NCBI GenBank assembly: GCA_949361645.1
Contig: OX442416.1
Span: forward strand, 9,634,129-9,698,128
DNA: 64,000 nt
Direction of reading: 5' to 3'
Source of the DNA: Spongilla lacustris
Taxonomy: Eukaryota > Porifera > Demospongiae > Spongillida > Spongillidae
Both the position numbers and the translations under genes were made by a program. The notes below the pieces were generated by a model. That model was not told where the DNA came from. It made no database searches and saw nothing but the letters and a program-made list of their open reading frames with translations. Shown here piece by piece: positions 35,123-47,424 of the stretch; the stretch's first letter is position 1, and every line of letters begins with the position of its first letter.

Positions 35123-38100
35123 GTGCGCTTAACCCTCTCCTGCCTCACATACAGGTCACACCCACAAGGACTCTGCCGCAGTGCGCTTAACCCTCTCCTG
35201 CCTCACATACAGGTCACACCCACAAGGACTCTGCTCTGCCGCAGTGCGCTTAACCCTCTCCTGCCTCACATACAGGTCACACCCACAAGGACTCTGCTCT
35301 GCTGCAGTGCGCTTAACCCTTTCCTGCCTCACATACAGGTCACACCCACAAGGACTCTGCTCTGCCGCAGTGCGCTTAACCCTCTCCTGCCTCACATACA
35401 GGTCACACCCACAGGGACTCTGCTCTACCGCAGTGCGCTTAACCCTTTCCTGCCTCACATACAGGTCACACCCACAAGGACTCTGCTCTGCCGCAGTGCG
35501 CTTAACCCTCTCCTGCCTCACATACAGGTCACACCCACAAGGACTCTGCCGCAGTGCGCTTAACCCTTTGCTGCCTCACATACAGGTCACACCCACAAGG
35601 ACTCTGCCGCAGTGCGCTTAACCCTTTCCTACCTCACATACAGGTCACACCCACAAGGACTCTGCTCCGCCGCAGTGCGCTTAACCCTCTCCTGCCTCAC
35701 ATACAGGTCACACCCACAAGGACTCTGCCGCAGTGTGTTTAACCCTTTCCTGCCTCACATACAGGTCACACCCACAAGGACACTGCCGCAGTGCGCTTAA
35801 CCCTTTCCTGCCTCACATACAGGTCACACCCACAAGGACTCTGCTCTGCTGCAGTGCGCTTAACCCTTTCCTGCCTCACATACAGGTCACACCCACAAGG
35901 ACTCTGCTCTGCCGCAGTGCGCTTAACCCTTTCCTGTCTCACATACAGGTCACACCCACAAGGACTCTGCTCTGCCGCAGTGCGCTTAACCCTTTCCTGC
36001 CTCACATACAGGTCACACCCACAAGGACTCTGCTCTGCCCCAGTGCGCTTAACCCTTTCCTGCCTCACATACAGGTCACACCCACAAGGACTTTGCTCTG
36101 CCGCAGTGCGCTTAACCCTCTCCTGCCTCACATACAGGTCACACCCACAAGGACTCTGCCGCAGTGCGCTTAACCCTTTCTTGCCTCACATACAGTCACA
36201 CCCACAAGGACTCTGCCGCAGTGTGCTTAACCCTTTCCTGCCTCACATACAGGTCACACCCACAAGGACTCTGCTCTGCCGCAGTGCGCTTAACCCTTTC
36301 CTGCCTCACATACAGGTCACACCCACAAGGACTCCGCCGCAGTGCGCTTAACCCTTTGCTGCCTCACATACAGGTCACACCCACAAGGACTCTGACGCAG
36401 TGCGCTTTTAACCCTTTCCTGCCTCACATACAGGTCACACCCACAAGGACTCTGCTCTGCCGCAGTGCGCTTAACCCTTTCCTGCCTCACATACAGGTCA
36501 CACCCACAAGGACTCTGCTCTGCCGCAGTGCGCTTAACCCTTTCGTGCCTCACATGCAGATCACACCCACAAGGACTCTGCTCTGCCGCAGTGCGCTTAA
36601 CCCTTTCCTGCCTCACATACAGGTCACACCCACAAGGACTCTGCTTTGCCGCAGTGCGCTTAACCCTCTCCTGCCTCACATACAGGTCACACCCACAAGG
36701 ACTCTGCTCCGCCGCAGTGCGCTTAACCCTCTCCTGCCTCACATACAGGTCACACCCACAAGGACTTTGCCGCAGTGTGCTTAACCTTTTCCTGCCTCAC
36801 ATACAGGTCACACCCACAAGGACACTGCCGCAGTGCACTTAACCCTTTCCTGCCTCACATACAGGTCACACCCACAAGGACTCTGCTCTGCCGCAGTGCG
36901 CTTAACCCTCTCCTGCCTCACATACAGGTCACACCCACAAGGACTCTGCCGCAGTGCGCTTAACCCTTTCTTGCCTCACATACAGTCACACCCACAAGGA
37001 CTCTGCCGCAGTGTGCTTAACCCTTTCCTGCCTCACATACAGGTCACACCCACAAGGACTCTGCTCTGCCGCAGTGCGCTTAACCCTTTCCTGCCTCACA
37101 TACAGGTCACACCCACAAGGACTCTGCCGCAGTGCTCTTAACCCTTTGCTGCCTCACATACAGGTCACACCCACAAGGACTCTGACGCAGTGCGCTTTTA
37201 ACCCTTTCCTGCCTCACATACAGGTCACACCCACAAGGACTCTGCTCTGCCGCAGTGCGCTTAACCCTTTCCTGCCTCACATACAGGTCACACCCACAAG
37301 GACTCTGCTCTGCCGCAGTGCGCTTAACCCTTTCGTGCCTCACATACAGGTCACACCCACAAGGACTCTGCTCTGCCGCAGTGCGCTTAACCCTTTCCTG
37401 CCTCACATGCAGATCACACCCACAAGGACTCTGCTCTGCCGCAGTGCGCTTAACCCTTTCCTGCCTCACATACAGGTCACACCCACAAGGACTCTGCTTT
37501 GCCGCAGTGCGCTTAACCCTCTCCTGCCTCACATACAGGTCACACCCACAAGGACTCTGCTCCGCCGCAGTGCGTTTAACCCTCTCCTGCCTCACATACA
37601 GGTCACACCCACAAGGACTTTGCCGCAGTGTGCTTAACCTTTTCCTGCCTCACATACAGGTCACACCCACAAGGACACTGCCGCAGTGCACTTAACCCTT
37701 TCCTGCCTCACATACAGGTCACACCCACAAGGACTCTGCTCTGCCGCAGTGCGCTTAACCCTTCCCTGTCTCACATACAGGTCACACCCACAAGGACTCT
37801 GCTCTGCCGCAGTGCGCTTAACCCTTTCCTGCCTCACATACAGGTCACACCCACAAGGACTCTGCTCTGCCTCAGTGCGCTTAACCCTTTCCTGCCTCAC
37901 ATACAGGTCACACCCACAAGGACTCTGCTCTGCCGCAGTGCGCTTTACCCTCTCCTGCCTCACATACAGGTCACACCCACAAGGACTCTGCCGCAGTGCG
38001 CTTAACCCTTTCCTGCCTCACATACAGGTCACACCCACAAGGACTCTGCCGCAGTGTGCTTAACCCTTTCCTGCCTCACATACAGGTCACACCCACAAGG

Positions 38101-38809
38101 ACTCTGCCGCAGTGCGCTTAACCCTCTCCTGCCTCACATACAGGTCACACCCACAAGGACTCTGCCGCAGTGCGCTTAACCCTCTCCTGCCTCACATACA
38201 GGTCACACCCACAAGGACTCTGCTCTGCCGCAGTGCGCTTAACCCTCTCCTGCCTCACATACAGGTCACACCCACAAGGACTCTGCTCTGCTGCAGTGCG
38301 CTTAACCCTTTCCTGCCTCACATACAGGTCACACCCACAAGGACTCTGCTCTGCCGCAGTGCGCTTAACCCTCTCCTGCCTCACATACAGGTCACACCCA
38401 CAGGGACTCTGCTCTACCGCAGTGCGCTTAACCCTTTCCTGCCTCACATACAGGTCACACCCACAAGGACTCTGCTCTGCCGCAGTGCGCTTAACCCTCT
38501 CCTGCCTCACATACAGGTCACACCCACAAGGACTCTGCCGCAGTGCGCTTAACCCTTTGCTGCCTCACATACAGGTCACACCCACAAGGACTCTGCCGCA
38601 GTGCGCTTAACCCTTTCCTACCTCACATACAGGTCACACCCACAAGGACTCTGCTCCGCCGCAGTGCGCTTAACCCTCTCCTGCCTCACATACAGGTCAC
38701 ACCCACAAGGACTCTGCCGCAGTGTGCTTAACCCTTTCCTGCCTCACATACAGGTCACACCCACAAGGACACTGCCGCAGTGCGCTTAACTTTTTCCTGC
38801 CTCACATAC
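35123..38809. repeat. Higher-order repeat block, copy 2 (6,029-bp offset)
   Basis: Counterpart of 29,094-32,780. Correspondence breaks down near 38,800, where the second copy lacks one unit and carries a variant with CTTAACTTTTTCC. Confidence 0.8.
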
Positions 38810-41800
38810 AGGTCACACCCACAAGGACTCTGCTCTGCTGCAGTGCGCTTAACCCTTTCCTGCCTCACATACAGGTCACACCCACAAGGACTCTGCTCTG
38901 CCTCAGTGCGCTTAACCCTTTCCTGCCTCACATACAGGTCACACCCACAAGGACTCTGCTCTGCCGCAGTGCGCTTTACCCTCTCCTGCCTCACATACAG
39001 GTCACACCCACAAGGACTCTGCCGCAGTGCGCTTAACCCTTTCCTGCCTCACATACAGGTCACACCCACAAGGACTCTGCCGCAGTGTGCTTAACCCTTT
39101 CCTGCCTCACATACAGGTCACACCCACAAGGACTCTGCCGCAGTGCGCTTAACCCTCTCCTGCCTCACATACAGGTCACACCCACAAGGACTCTGCCGCA
39201 GTGCGCTTAACCCTCTCCTGCCTCACATACAGGTCACACCCACAAGGACTCTGCTCTGCCGCAGTGCGCTTAACCCTCTCCTGCCTCACATACAGGTCAC
39301 ACCCACAAGGACTCTGCTCTGCTGCAGTGCGCTTAACCCTTTCCTGCCTCACATACAGGTCACACCCACAAGGACTCTGCTCTGCCGCAGTGCGCTTAAC
39401 CCTCTCCTGCCTCACATACAGGTCACACCCACCGGGACTCTGCTCTACCGCAGTGCGCTTAACCCTTTCCTGCCTCACATACAGGTCACACCCACAAGGA
39501 CTCTGCTCTGCCGCAGTGCGCTTAACCCTCTCCTGCCTCACATACAGGTCACACCCACAAGGACTCTGCCGCAGTGCGCTTAACCCTTTGCTGCCTCACA
39601 TACAGGTCACACCCACAAGGACTCTGCCGCAGTGCGCTTAACCCTTTCCTACCTCACATACAGGTCACACCCACACGGACTCTGCTCCGCCGCAGTGCGC
39701 TTAACCCTCTCCTGCCTCACATACAGGTCACACCCACAAGGACTCTGCCGCAGTGTGCTTAACCCTTTCCTGCCTCACATACAGGTCACACCCACAAGGA
39801 CACTGCCGCAGTGCGCTTAACCCTTTCCTGCCTCACATACAGGTCACACCCACAAGGACTCTGCTCTGCTGCAGTGCGCTTAACCCTTTCCTGCCTCACA
39901 TACAGGTCACACCCACAAGGACTCTGCTCTGCCGCAGTGCGCTTAACCCTTTCCTGTCTCACATACAGGTCACACCCACAAGGACTCTGCTCTGCCGCAG
40001 TGCGCTTAACCCTTTCCTGCCTCACATACAGGTCACACCCACAAGGACTCTGCTCTGCCCCAGTGCGCTTAACCCTTTCCTGCCTCACATACAGGTCACA
40101 CCCACAAGGACTTTGCTCTGCCGCAGTGCGCTTAACCCTCTCCTGCCTCACATACAGGTCACACCCACAAGGACTCTGCCGCAGTGCGCTTAACCCTTTC
40201 TTGCCTCACATACAGTCACACCCACAAGGACTCTGCCGCAGTGTGCTTAACCCTTTCCTGCCTCACATACAGGTCACACCCACAAGGACTCTGCTCTGCC
40301 GCAGTGCGCTTAACCCTTTCCTGCCTCACATACAGGTCACACCCACAAGGACTCTGCCGCAGTGCGCTTAACCCTTTGCTGCCTCACATACAGGTCACAC
40401 CCACAAGGACTCTGACGCAGTGCGCTTTTAACCCTTTCCTGCCTCACATACAGGTCACACCCACAAGGACTCTGCTCTGCCGCAGTGCGCTTAACCCTTT
40501 CCTGCCTCACATACAGGTCACACCCACAAGGACTCTGCTCTGCCGCAGTGCGCTTAACCCTTTCGTGCCTCACATACAGGTCACACCCACAAGGACTCTG
40601 CTCTGCCGCAGTGCGCTTAACCCTTTCCTGCCTCACATGCAGATCACACCCACAAGGACTCTGCTCTGCCGCAGTGCGCTTAACCCTTTCCTGCCTCACA
40701 TACAGGTCACACCCACAAGGACTCTGCTTTGCCGCAGTGCGCTTAACCCTCTCCTGCCTCACATACAGGTCACACCCACAAGGACTCTGCTCCGCCGCAG
40801 TGCGCTTAACCCTCTCCTGCCTCACATACAGGTCACACCCACAAGGACTTTGCCGCAGTGTGCTTAACCTTTTCCTGCCTCACATACAGGTCACACCCAC
40901 AAGGACACTGCCGCAGTGCACTTAACCCTTTCCTGCCTCACATACAGGTCACACCCACAAGGACTCTGCTCTGCCGCAGTGCGCTTAACCCTTCCCTGTC
41001 TCACATACAGGTCACACCCACAAGGACTCTGCTCTGCCGCAGTGCGCTTAACCCTTTCCTGCCTCACATACAGGTCACACCCACAAGGACTCTGCTCTGC
41101 CTCAGTGCGCTTAACCCTTTCCTGCCTCACATACAGGTCACACCCACAAGGACTCTGCTCTGCCGCAGTGCGCTTTACCCTCTCCTGCCTCACATACAGG
41201 TCACACCCACAAGGACTCTGCCGCAGTGCGCTTAACCCTTTCCTGCCTCACATACAGGTCACACCCACAAGGACTCTGCCGCAGTGTGCTTAACCCTTTC
41301 CTGCCTCACATACAGGTCACACCCACAAGGACTCTGCCGCAGTGCGCTTAACCCTCTCCTGCCTCACATACAGGTCACACCCACAAGGACTCTGCCGCAG
41401 TGCGCTTAACCCTCTCCTGCCTCACATACAGGTCACACCCACAAGGACTCTGCTCTGCCGCAGTGCGCTTAACCCTCTCCTGCCTCACATACAGGTCACA
41501 CCCACAAGGACTCTGCTCTGCTGCAGTGCGCTTAACCCTTTCCTGCCTCACATACAGGTCACACCCACAAGGACTCTGCTCTGCCGCAGTGCGCTTAACC
41601 CTCTCCTGCCTCACATACAGGTCACACCCACAGGGACTCTGCTCTACCGCAGTGCGCTTAACCCTTTCCTGCCTCACATACAGGTCACACCCACAAGGAC
41701 TCTGCTCTGCCGCAGTGCGCTTAACCCTCTCCTGCCTCACATACAGGTCACACCCACAAGGACTCTGCCGCAGTGCGCTTAACCCTTTGCTGCCTCACAT

Positions 41801-43428
41801 ACAGGTCACACCCACAAGGACTCTGCCGCAGTGCGCTTAACCCTTTCCTACCTCACATACAGGTCACACCCACAAGGACTCTGCTCCGCCGCAGTGCGCT
41901 TAACCCTCTCCTGCCTCACATACAGGTCACACCCACAAGGACTCTGCCGCAGTGTGCTTAACCCTTTCCTGCCTCACATACAGGTCACACCCACAAGGAC
42001 ACTGCCGCAGTGCGCTTAACCCTTTCCTGCCTCACATACAGGTCACACCCACAAGGACTCTGCTCTGCTGCAGTGCGCTTAACCCTTTCCTGCCTCACAT
42101 ACAGGTCACACCCACAAGGACTCTGCTCTGCCGCAGTGCGCTTAACCCTTTCCTGTCTCACATACAGGTCACACCCACAAGGACTCTGCTCTGCCGCAGT
42201 GCGCTTAACCCTTTCCTGCCTCACATACAGGTCACACCCACAAGGACTCTGCTCTGCCCCAGTGCGCTTAACCCTTTCCTGCCTCACATACAGGTCACAC
42301 CCACAAGGACTTTGCTCTGCCGCAGTGCGCTTAACCCTCTCCTGCCTCACATACAGGTCACACCCACAAGGACTCTGCCGCAGTGCGCTTAACCCTTTCT
42401 TGCCTCACATACAGTCACACCCACAAGGACTCTGCCGCAGTGTGCTTAACCCTTTCCTGCCTCACATACAGGTCACACCCACAAGGACTCTGCTCTGCCG
42501 CAGTGCGCTTAACCCTTTCCTGCCTCACATACAGGTCACACCCACAAGGACTCTGCCGCAGTGCGCTTAACCCTTTGCTGCCTCACATACAGGTCACACC
42601 CACAAGGACTCTGACGCAGTGCGCTTTTAACCCTTTCCTGCCTCACATACAGGTCACACCCACAAGGACTCTGCTCTGCCGCAGTGCGCTTAACCCTTTC
42701 CTGCCTCACATACAGGTCACACCCACAAGGACTCTGCTCTGCCGCAGTGCGCTTAACCCTTTCGTGCCTCACATACAGGTCACACCCACAAGGACTCTGC
42801 TCTGCCGCAGTGCGCTTAACCCTTTCCTGCCTCACATGCAGATCACACCCACAAGGACTCTGCTCTGCCGCAGTGCGCTTAACCCTTTCCTGCCTCACAT
42901 ACAGGTCACACCCACAAGGACTCTGCTTTGCCGCAGTGCGCTTAACCCTCTCCTGCCTCACATACAGGTCACACCCACAAGGACTCTGCTCTGCCGCAGT
43001 GCGCTTAACCCTCTCCTGCCTCACATACAGGTCACACCCACAAGGACTCTGCTCTGCCGCAGTACGCTTAACCCTTTCCTGCCTCACATATAGTCACACC
43101 CACAAGGACTCTGCTCTGCCGCAGTGCGCTTAACACTCTCCTGCCTCACATACAGGCCACACCCACACCCTGACGGTCTGCAACCTGGATAGTGTGAATG
43201 TAGTAGCAATATAATATTTAGACCCGTCTATCACCGTCTATCTAACCTTGAAACGCGGTCGGCGCGTATCGATAGTTATCGTAACCAATCCGGTCACTGT
43301 AGAAACTAGACGGAGTGCTGAGTGAGTGTATCACTACTATTGTGGCAAACAAGCACAGTGGAATGTAGGTGTGTACATGTGATACTTCATTGTAAGAATA
43401 CTTTATATATATTCTAATCTTTACACAG

Positions 43429-43997
43429 CCCACATCCTGTTGTTGCAATGAATTAGCATCAGAGATGAAAACTGTTCTTGCAGAATTCAAACAGCTTTTG
43501 CCCAAGTATCGACAGGCTACAGAGTTTTTCGCAGATTTTATTTTCAAGCCAGCTGATTCACCTCTAGTGCCCACCCCGCTTATTCTGACACCCACCCCAC
43601 ATCTCCATTGTCCTCCCCACTTCCTACACACGACGACGTACTTACACCTCCAATGCCCTCCCCACTTCCTACAAGCACTGAAGATGAAATGCCAGCACAG
43701 CAACTTTCAGAAGTGGCATTTCTAAGTCAGATGCTTGAGAAAAGCTGCTCACGTGGTAATTTTTGTGCCAATCTCAGCCGCTACATGTTCACCGTGATAG
43801 AGAGAAAACAATCAAATTGTTCAGGACGTTTGGGGAAGCTGCCACTAAATCAAGCTAAGATACAGAAGATAAGAGCTGCAGCTTTCCAAATGTATCCTCT
43901 CAGTGGTTCCGAATCCAACAAAGAAGCTTGGCATGCATGCATTCGGGCTATTGACGAAGCATGCCGCTGCCTGAACAGAAAAATCTCAGAATTTTGA
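43429..43997 (+). CDS. BEN-domain protein, last exon (partial, with a frame break)
   Basis: A clear 3' splice site (TCTTTACACAG) precedes an open frame from 43,429 (Met at 43,465). It encodes a helical segment, TVLAEFKQLLPKYRQ, then a Pro/Thr-rich stretch. The second part, in another frame (about 43,557-43,997), ends in a BEN-type domain, at about residues 50-125 counted from 43,608. It shows NLSRYMFTVIERKQSNCSG, GKLPLN, the helix KIQKIRAAAFQMYP, and EAWHACIRAIDEACRCLNRK. BEN domains bind DNA or chromatin proteins and occur in transcriptional repressors and some mobile elements. The frame change between 43,557 and 43,608 falls in a C-rich duplicated CCTCCCCACTTCCTACA segment and may be a real indel, a tiny intron or an assembly error. 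Upstream exons are absent; the 25-kb array lies directly upstream. Confidence 0.6.
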
Positions 43998-44287
43998 ACT
44001 TCCTTTACCATAGATCATAACCACATCAACTGATTTTCCCATTTAACATGTACATGTACTATTACATCAACTATTATTTATGCTCAACATCAACTGTAAA
44101 TTACATGTACAATTGGAATGGTCCACTCTGATGTTCACAACAGTCCTGTTGTTTCTCCACACTATAAGAGAAGACAGGCTTCATACTAGAAGAGTGAAAC
44201 ATTTATATTTAGGCAACACAATTGGGGATCTACACAGGGATGCATACCAACAGCCAACAGTACTAGTGTCACCTAAGGAGGAATAAA

Positions 44288-44360
44288 CCATAGAGTGACC
44301 GCAAAGCACTGAGTCATGACCACAGTCTTGGTGACATGACAACTGTGGCCATTAAGGTTG
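44288..44360 (+). repeat. Third copy of the GTCATGACAAC dispersed repeat
   Basis: GAGTGACCGCAAAGCACTGA, GTCATGACCACAGTC, then GGTGACATGACAACTGTGGCC match 17,505-17,735 in order and spacing, with several substitutions. Confidence 0.6.
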
Positions 44361-44394
44361 CTTTCCATTTAGTGAACTGGGGACCTCACAGCCA

Positions 44395-45815
44395 GAAAGC
44401 ACCCCTTCACTAAACACACCTACACACACCTCTTCACTAACCACATGTACAGACACACCTCTTCAATAAGCACATGTACAGACACACCTCTTCACTAAGC
44501 ACATGTACAGACACACCTCTTCACTAAGCACATGTACAGACACACCTCTTCACTAAGCACATGTACAGACACACCTCTTCACTAAGCACATGTACAGACA
44601 CACCTCTTCACTAAGCACATGTACAGACACACCTCTTCACTAAGCACATGTACAGACACACCTCTTCACTAAGCACATGTACAGACACACCTCTTCACTA
44701 AGCACATGTACAGACACACCTCTTCACTAAGCACATGTACAGACACACCTCTTCATTAAGCACACCTACACACACCACTTCACTAAGCACATGTACAGAC
44801 ACACCTCTTCACTAAACACACCTACACACCACTTCACTAAGCACATGTACAGACACATCTCTTCACTAAGCACATGTACAGACACACCTCTTCACTAAGC
44901 ACATGTACAGACACACCTCTCCACTAAGCACATGTACAGACACACCTCTTACATTTACAGACACACCTCTTCACTAAGCACATGTACAGACACACCTCTC
45001 CACTAAGCACACCTACACACCTCTTCACTAAGCACATGTACAGACACACCTCTTCACTAAGCACATGTACAGACACACCTCTCCACTAAGCACATGTACA
45101 GACACACCTCTCCACTAAGCACATGTACAGACACACCTCTCCACTAAGCACATGTACAGACACACCTCTTCACTAAGCACATGTACAGACACACCTCTCC
45201 ACTAAGCACATGTACAGACACACCTCTTACATTTACAGACACACCTCTTCACTAAGCACATGTACAGACACATCTCTTCACTAAGCACACCTACACACCT
45301 CTTCACTAAGCACATGTACAGACACACCTCTTCACTAAGCACATGTACAGACACACCTCTCCACTAAGCACATGTACAGACACACCTCTCCACTAAGCAC
45401 ATGTACAGACACACCTCTCCACTAAGCACATGTACAGACACACCTCTTCACTAAGCACATGTACAGACACACCTCTCCACTAAGCACATGTACAGACACA
45501 CCTCTTACATTTACAGACACACCTCTTCACTAAGCACATGTACAGACACACCTCTTCACTAAGCACATGTACAGACACACCTCTTCACTAAGCACATGTA
45601 CAGACACACCTCTTCACTAAGCATATGTACAGACACACCTCTTCACTAAGCACACCTACACACCTCTTCACTAAGCACATGTACAGACACACCTCTTCAC
45701 TAAGCACATGTACAGACACATCTCTTCACTAAGCACACCTACACACCTCTTCACTAACCACACCTACAGACACACCTCTTCACTAAGCACATGTACAGAC
45801 ACAGCACTAACTACA
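44395..45815. repeat. 29-bp minisatellite, ~1.4 kb
   Basis: The unit is CACATGTACAGACACACCTC plus TTCACTAAG. About 48 units by length. Variants are TCC for TTC, deletions to CTTACATTTACAG, and CACACCTACACAC units. Several stretches of about 300 bp recur (for example about 44,895-45,165 against 45,195-45,475), so there is modest higher-order structure. Each unit includes the palindrome ACATGT. Confidence 0.95.
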
Positions 45816-45929
45816 GGTACAAACATACCTCTATCGGATAATCGGACAATATCAAATTTACACACACACACTCTCACAGATTACACCTGTTACAATCATG
45901 GGTTTTATACAACCAGTACACATGACTCA

Positions 45930-46240
45930 ATTGACGGAACCACACCCATTTGAACACGCCCTCCTGTGAATGCGAGTGTCCTCCAGAGGTTAGGTAAGTC
46001 TCAGAGCCTACTCACCATGCAATCCAAAGTTCTGATGGGTTTTACGTGTAAAATTTCAAATTTTAACCATGAATTACTTGACGGAACCACACCCATTTGA
46101 ACGCGCCCTCCTCCAGAGGTTATAGGTAAGTCTCAGGGCCTACTCACCATCCAATCCAAAGTTCTAATGGGTTTAAAATTTCATATCTTAACCAGTTAAC
46201 ATGATGCACTTGACGGACCGGAACCATACCCATTTTGCAT
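45930..46240. repeat. Tandem duplication, ~2.3 copies of a ~135-bp unit
   Basis: TTGACGGAACCACACCCATT, CGCCCTCCT, CCAGAGGTTA, GGTAAGTCTCAG and CAATCCAAAGTTCT recur at about 45,935, 46,078 and (truncated) 46,208. The conserved GAGGTTAGGTAAGTCTCAG looks like a 5' splice site, but no exon is recognisable. Confidence 0.75.
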
Positions 46241-46740
46241 TAGCGGCGTGTGTGTATACACTCTTATAACGATTACGTTCAGTACCCACACAACTTTAAA
46301 GCCGCCTTCTACATCGTCATGGAACATACATGTATAGAAGATTTAACGATTTATCAGAGATCTATCAGAGATCAACTCACACCAATACGTAGCTGCTAAT
46401 AGTTGTCCTCGGATTAGTAAGGTCAGATTTATTCAAAAATTTGCTCACGCGCACATCACATGCACAATTGAACGATTAATAAATGAATTAATTAATGCAT
46501 AGGGCAAATGTGAGGGCTCTTTTTTCAAGGGCCATCTCAGACACAGGCTACTGATATATTATTTAGTCTAGGTGGTAGGTAATTTAACGTTATGTGCTTG
46601 TTTATCTGAATGTATTTAGTTGGGAAATGCATATACAATAATTTTAATAACAATAATCATAAAAGGTCAGGTGGCCATTCTAATACAGTAACTGCCTTTT
46701 TATTGCGCCATTAAAATTACATATACACGCATAAGTATAT
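46241..46740. other. AT-rich stretch without a recognisable gene
   Basis: No domain-bearing frame. It probably includes the degraded 3' flank of the Tc1/mariner fragment, which reads leftward from 46,757. Confidence 0.3.
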
Positions 46741-46756
46741 TATAACAGTTCAGCAA

Positions 46757-46972
46757 TCAGAATCCTGATGGACAGCCCTGGACTTCAATAACTTTAGGAA
46801 TAACTTTGTGGACGTGTTCGATGTAACGCGAACAAACGTCAGGTGACATTTTCGTCCAAAACAACTTAATTCCAGCTTTCAAACTTTCGAGGTCTTTCGG
46901 TTTATGAGTCTCCCTAAGGAATGTTTCATTGAGCCCCCCCCACACATTCTCAATTGGATTAAGATCTGCACC
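46757..46972 (-). pseudogene. C-terminal fragment of a Tc1/mariner-type transposase
   Basis: On the minus strand an open stretch starts with ADLNPIENVWG, the third-catalytic-residue region of Tc1/mariner DDE/DDD transposases (usually SPDLNPIENLW). It continues through a helical region to a normal C-terminal end (WTKMSPDVCSRYIEHVHKVI) and a TAA/TGA-type stop at 46,757. The two earlier catalytic residues and the DNA-binding domain are missing. The upstream edge is replaced at about 46,973 by sequence leading into the 24-bp minisatellite. It cannot act as a transposase. Confidence 0.75.
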
Positions 46973-47024
46973 TTAAGATGTTCTATTCCTCTGAATACCA
47001 GTCATCATGTAGCAATTCACATAA

Positions 47025-47352
47025 TCAGTCCTCACCTCATCACTCTGGTCAGTCCTCACCTCATCACTCTGGTCAGTCCTCACCTCATCACTCTGGTCAG
47101 TCCTCACCTCATCACTCTGGTCAGTCCTCACCTCATCACTCTGGTCAGTCCTCACCTCATCACTCTGGTCAGTCCTCACCTCATCACTCTGGTCAGTCCT
47201 CACCTCATCACTCTGGTCAGTCCTCACCTCATCACTCTGGTCAGTCCTCACCTCATCACTCTGGTCAGTCCTCACCTCATCACTCTGGTCAGTCCTCACC
47301 TCATCACTCTGGTCAGTCCTCACCTCATCACTCTGGTCAGTCCTCACCTCAT
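47025..47352. repeat. 24-bp minisatellite, 13.7 near-perfect units
   Basis: The unit TCAGTCCTCACCTCATCACT + CTGG repeats with no substitution that I can see. The period is a multiple of three, so both strands stay open (QSSPHHSG on plus, SDEVRTDQ on minus). I do not treat these frames as a gene. Perfect units indicate very recent expansion or collapse/assembly effects. Confidence 0.95.
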
Positions 47353-47424
47353 GCAGCATTCCAGTCAGTCTTCACCTTGTCAATCAGAATGCTCAAGTAT
47401 GCTTGAAATTGACAGTACAATAGT

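Larger units (their letters stand above)
18331..43169. repeat. Giant minisatellite array, 63/58-bp units, ~24.8 kb
   Basis: The unit reads GGACTCTGCTCTGCCGCAGT, GCGCTTAACCCTTTCCTGCC, TCACATACAGGTCACACCCA, CAA (63 bp). A common short form lacks one CTCTG (58 bp). Dividing length by unit size gives about 400 units. Substitutions recur at fixed sites: CTTTCC/CTCTCC, TGCGC/TGTGC, CCGCAG/CTGCAG/CCTCAG. Because 63 is a multiple of three, runs of long units stay open in two plus frames and one minus frame. The repetitive open frames are therefore by-products of the period, and the 58-bp units break them. The two edges are more diverged than the interior, as expected of growth by unequal exchange. 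No spacer or unrelated insertion interrupts the array. Confidence 0.97.

Noticed and set aside
18551..43133. Dozens of 60-356-codon open frames in the 25-kb array on both strands
   Set aside because: They are by-products of a 63-bp period that is a multiple of three. They exist in several overlapping frames at once, are broken by every 58-bp unit, and have no coding-type substitution pattern.
18331..43169. CRISPR-like repeat array
   Set aside because: Units are contiguous with no unique spacers, and the context is eukaryotic.
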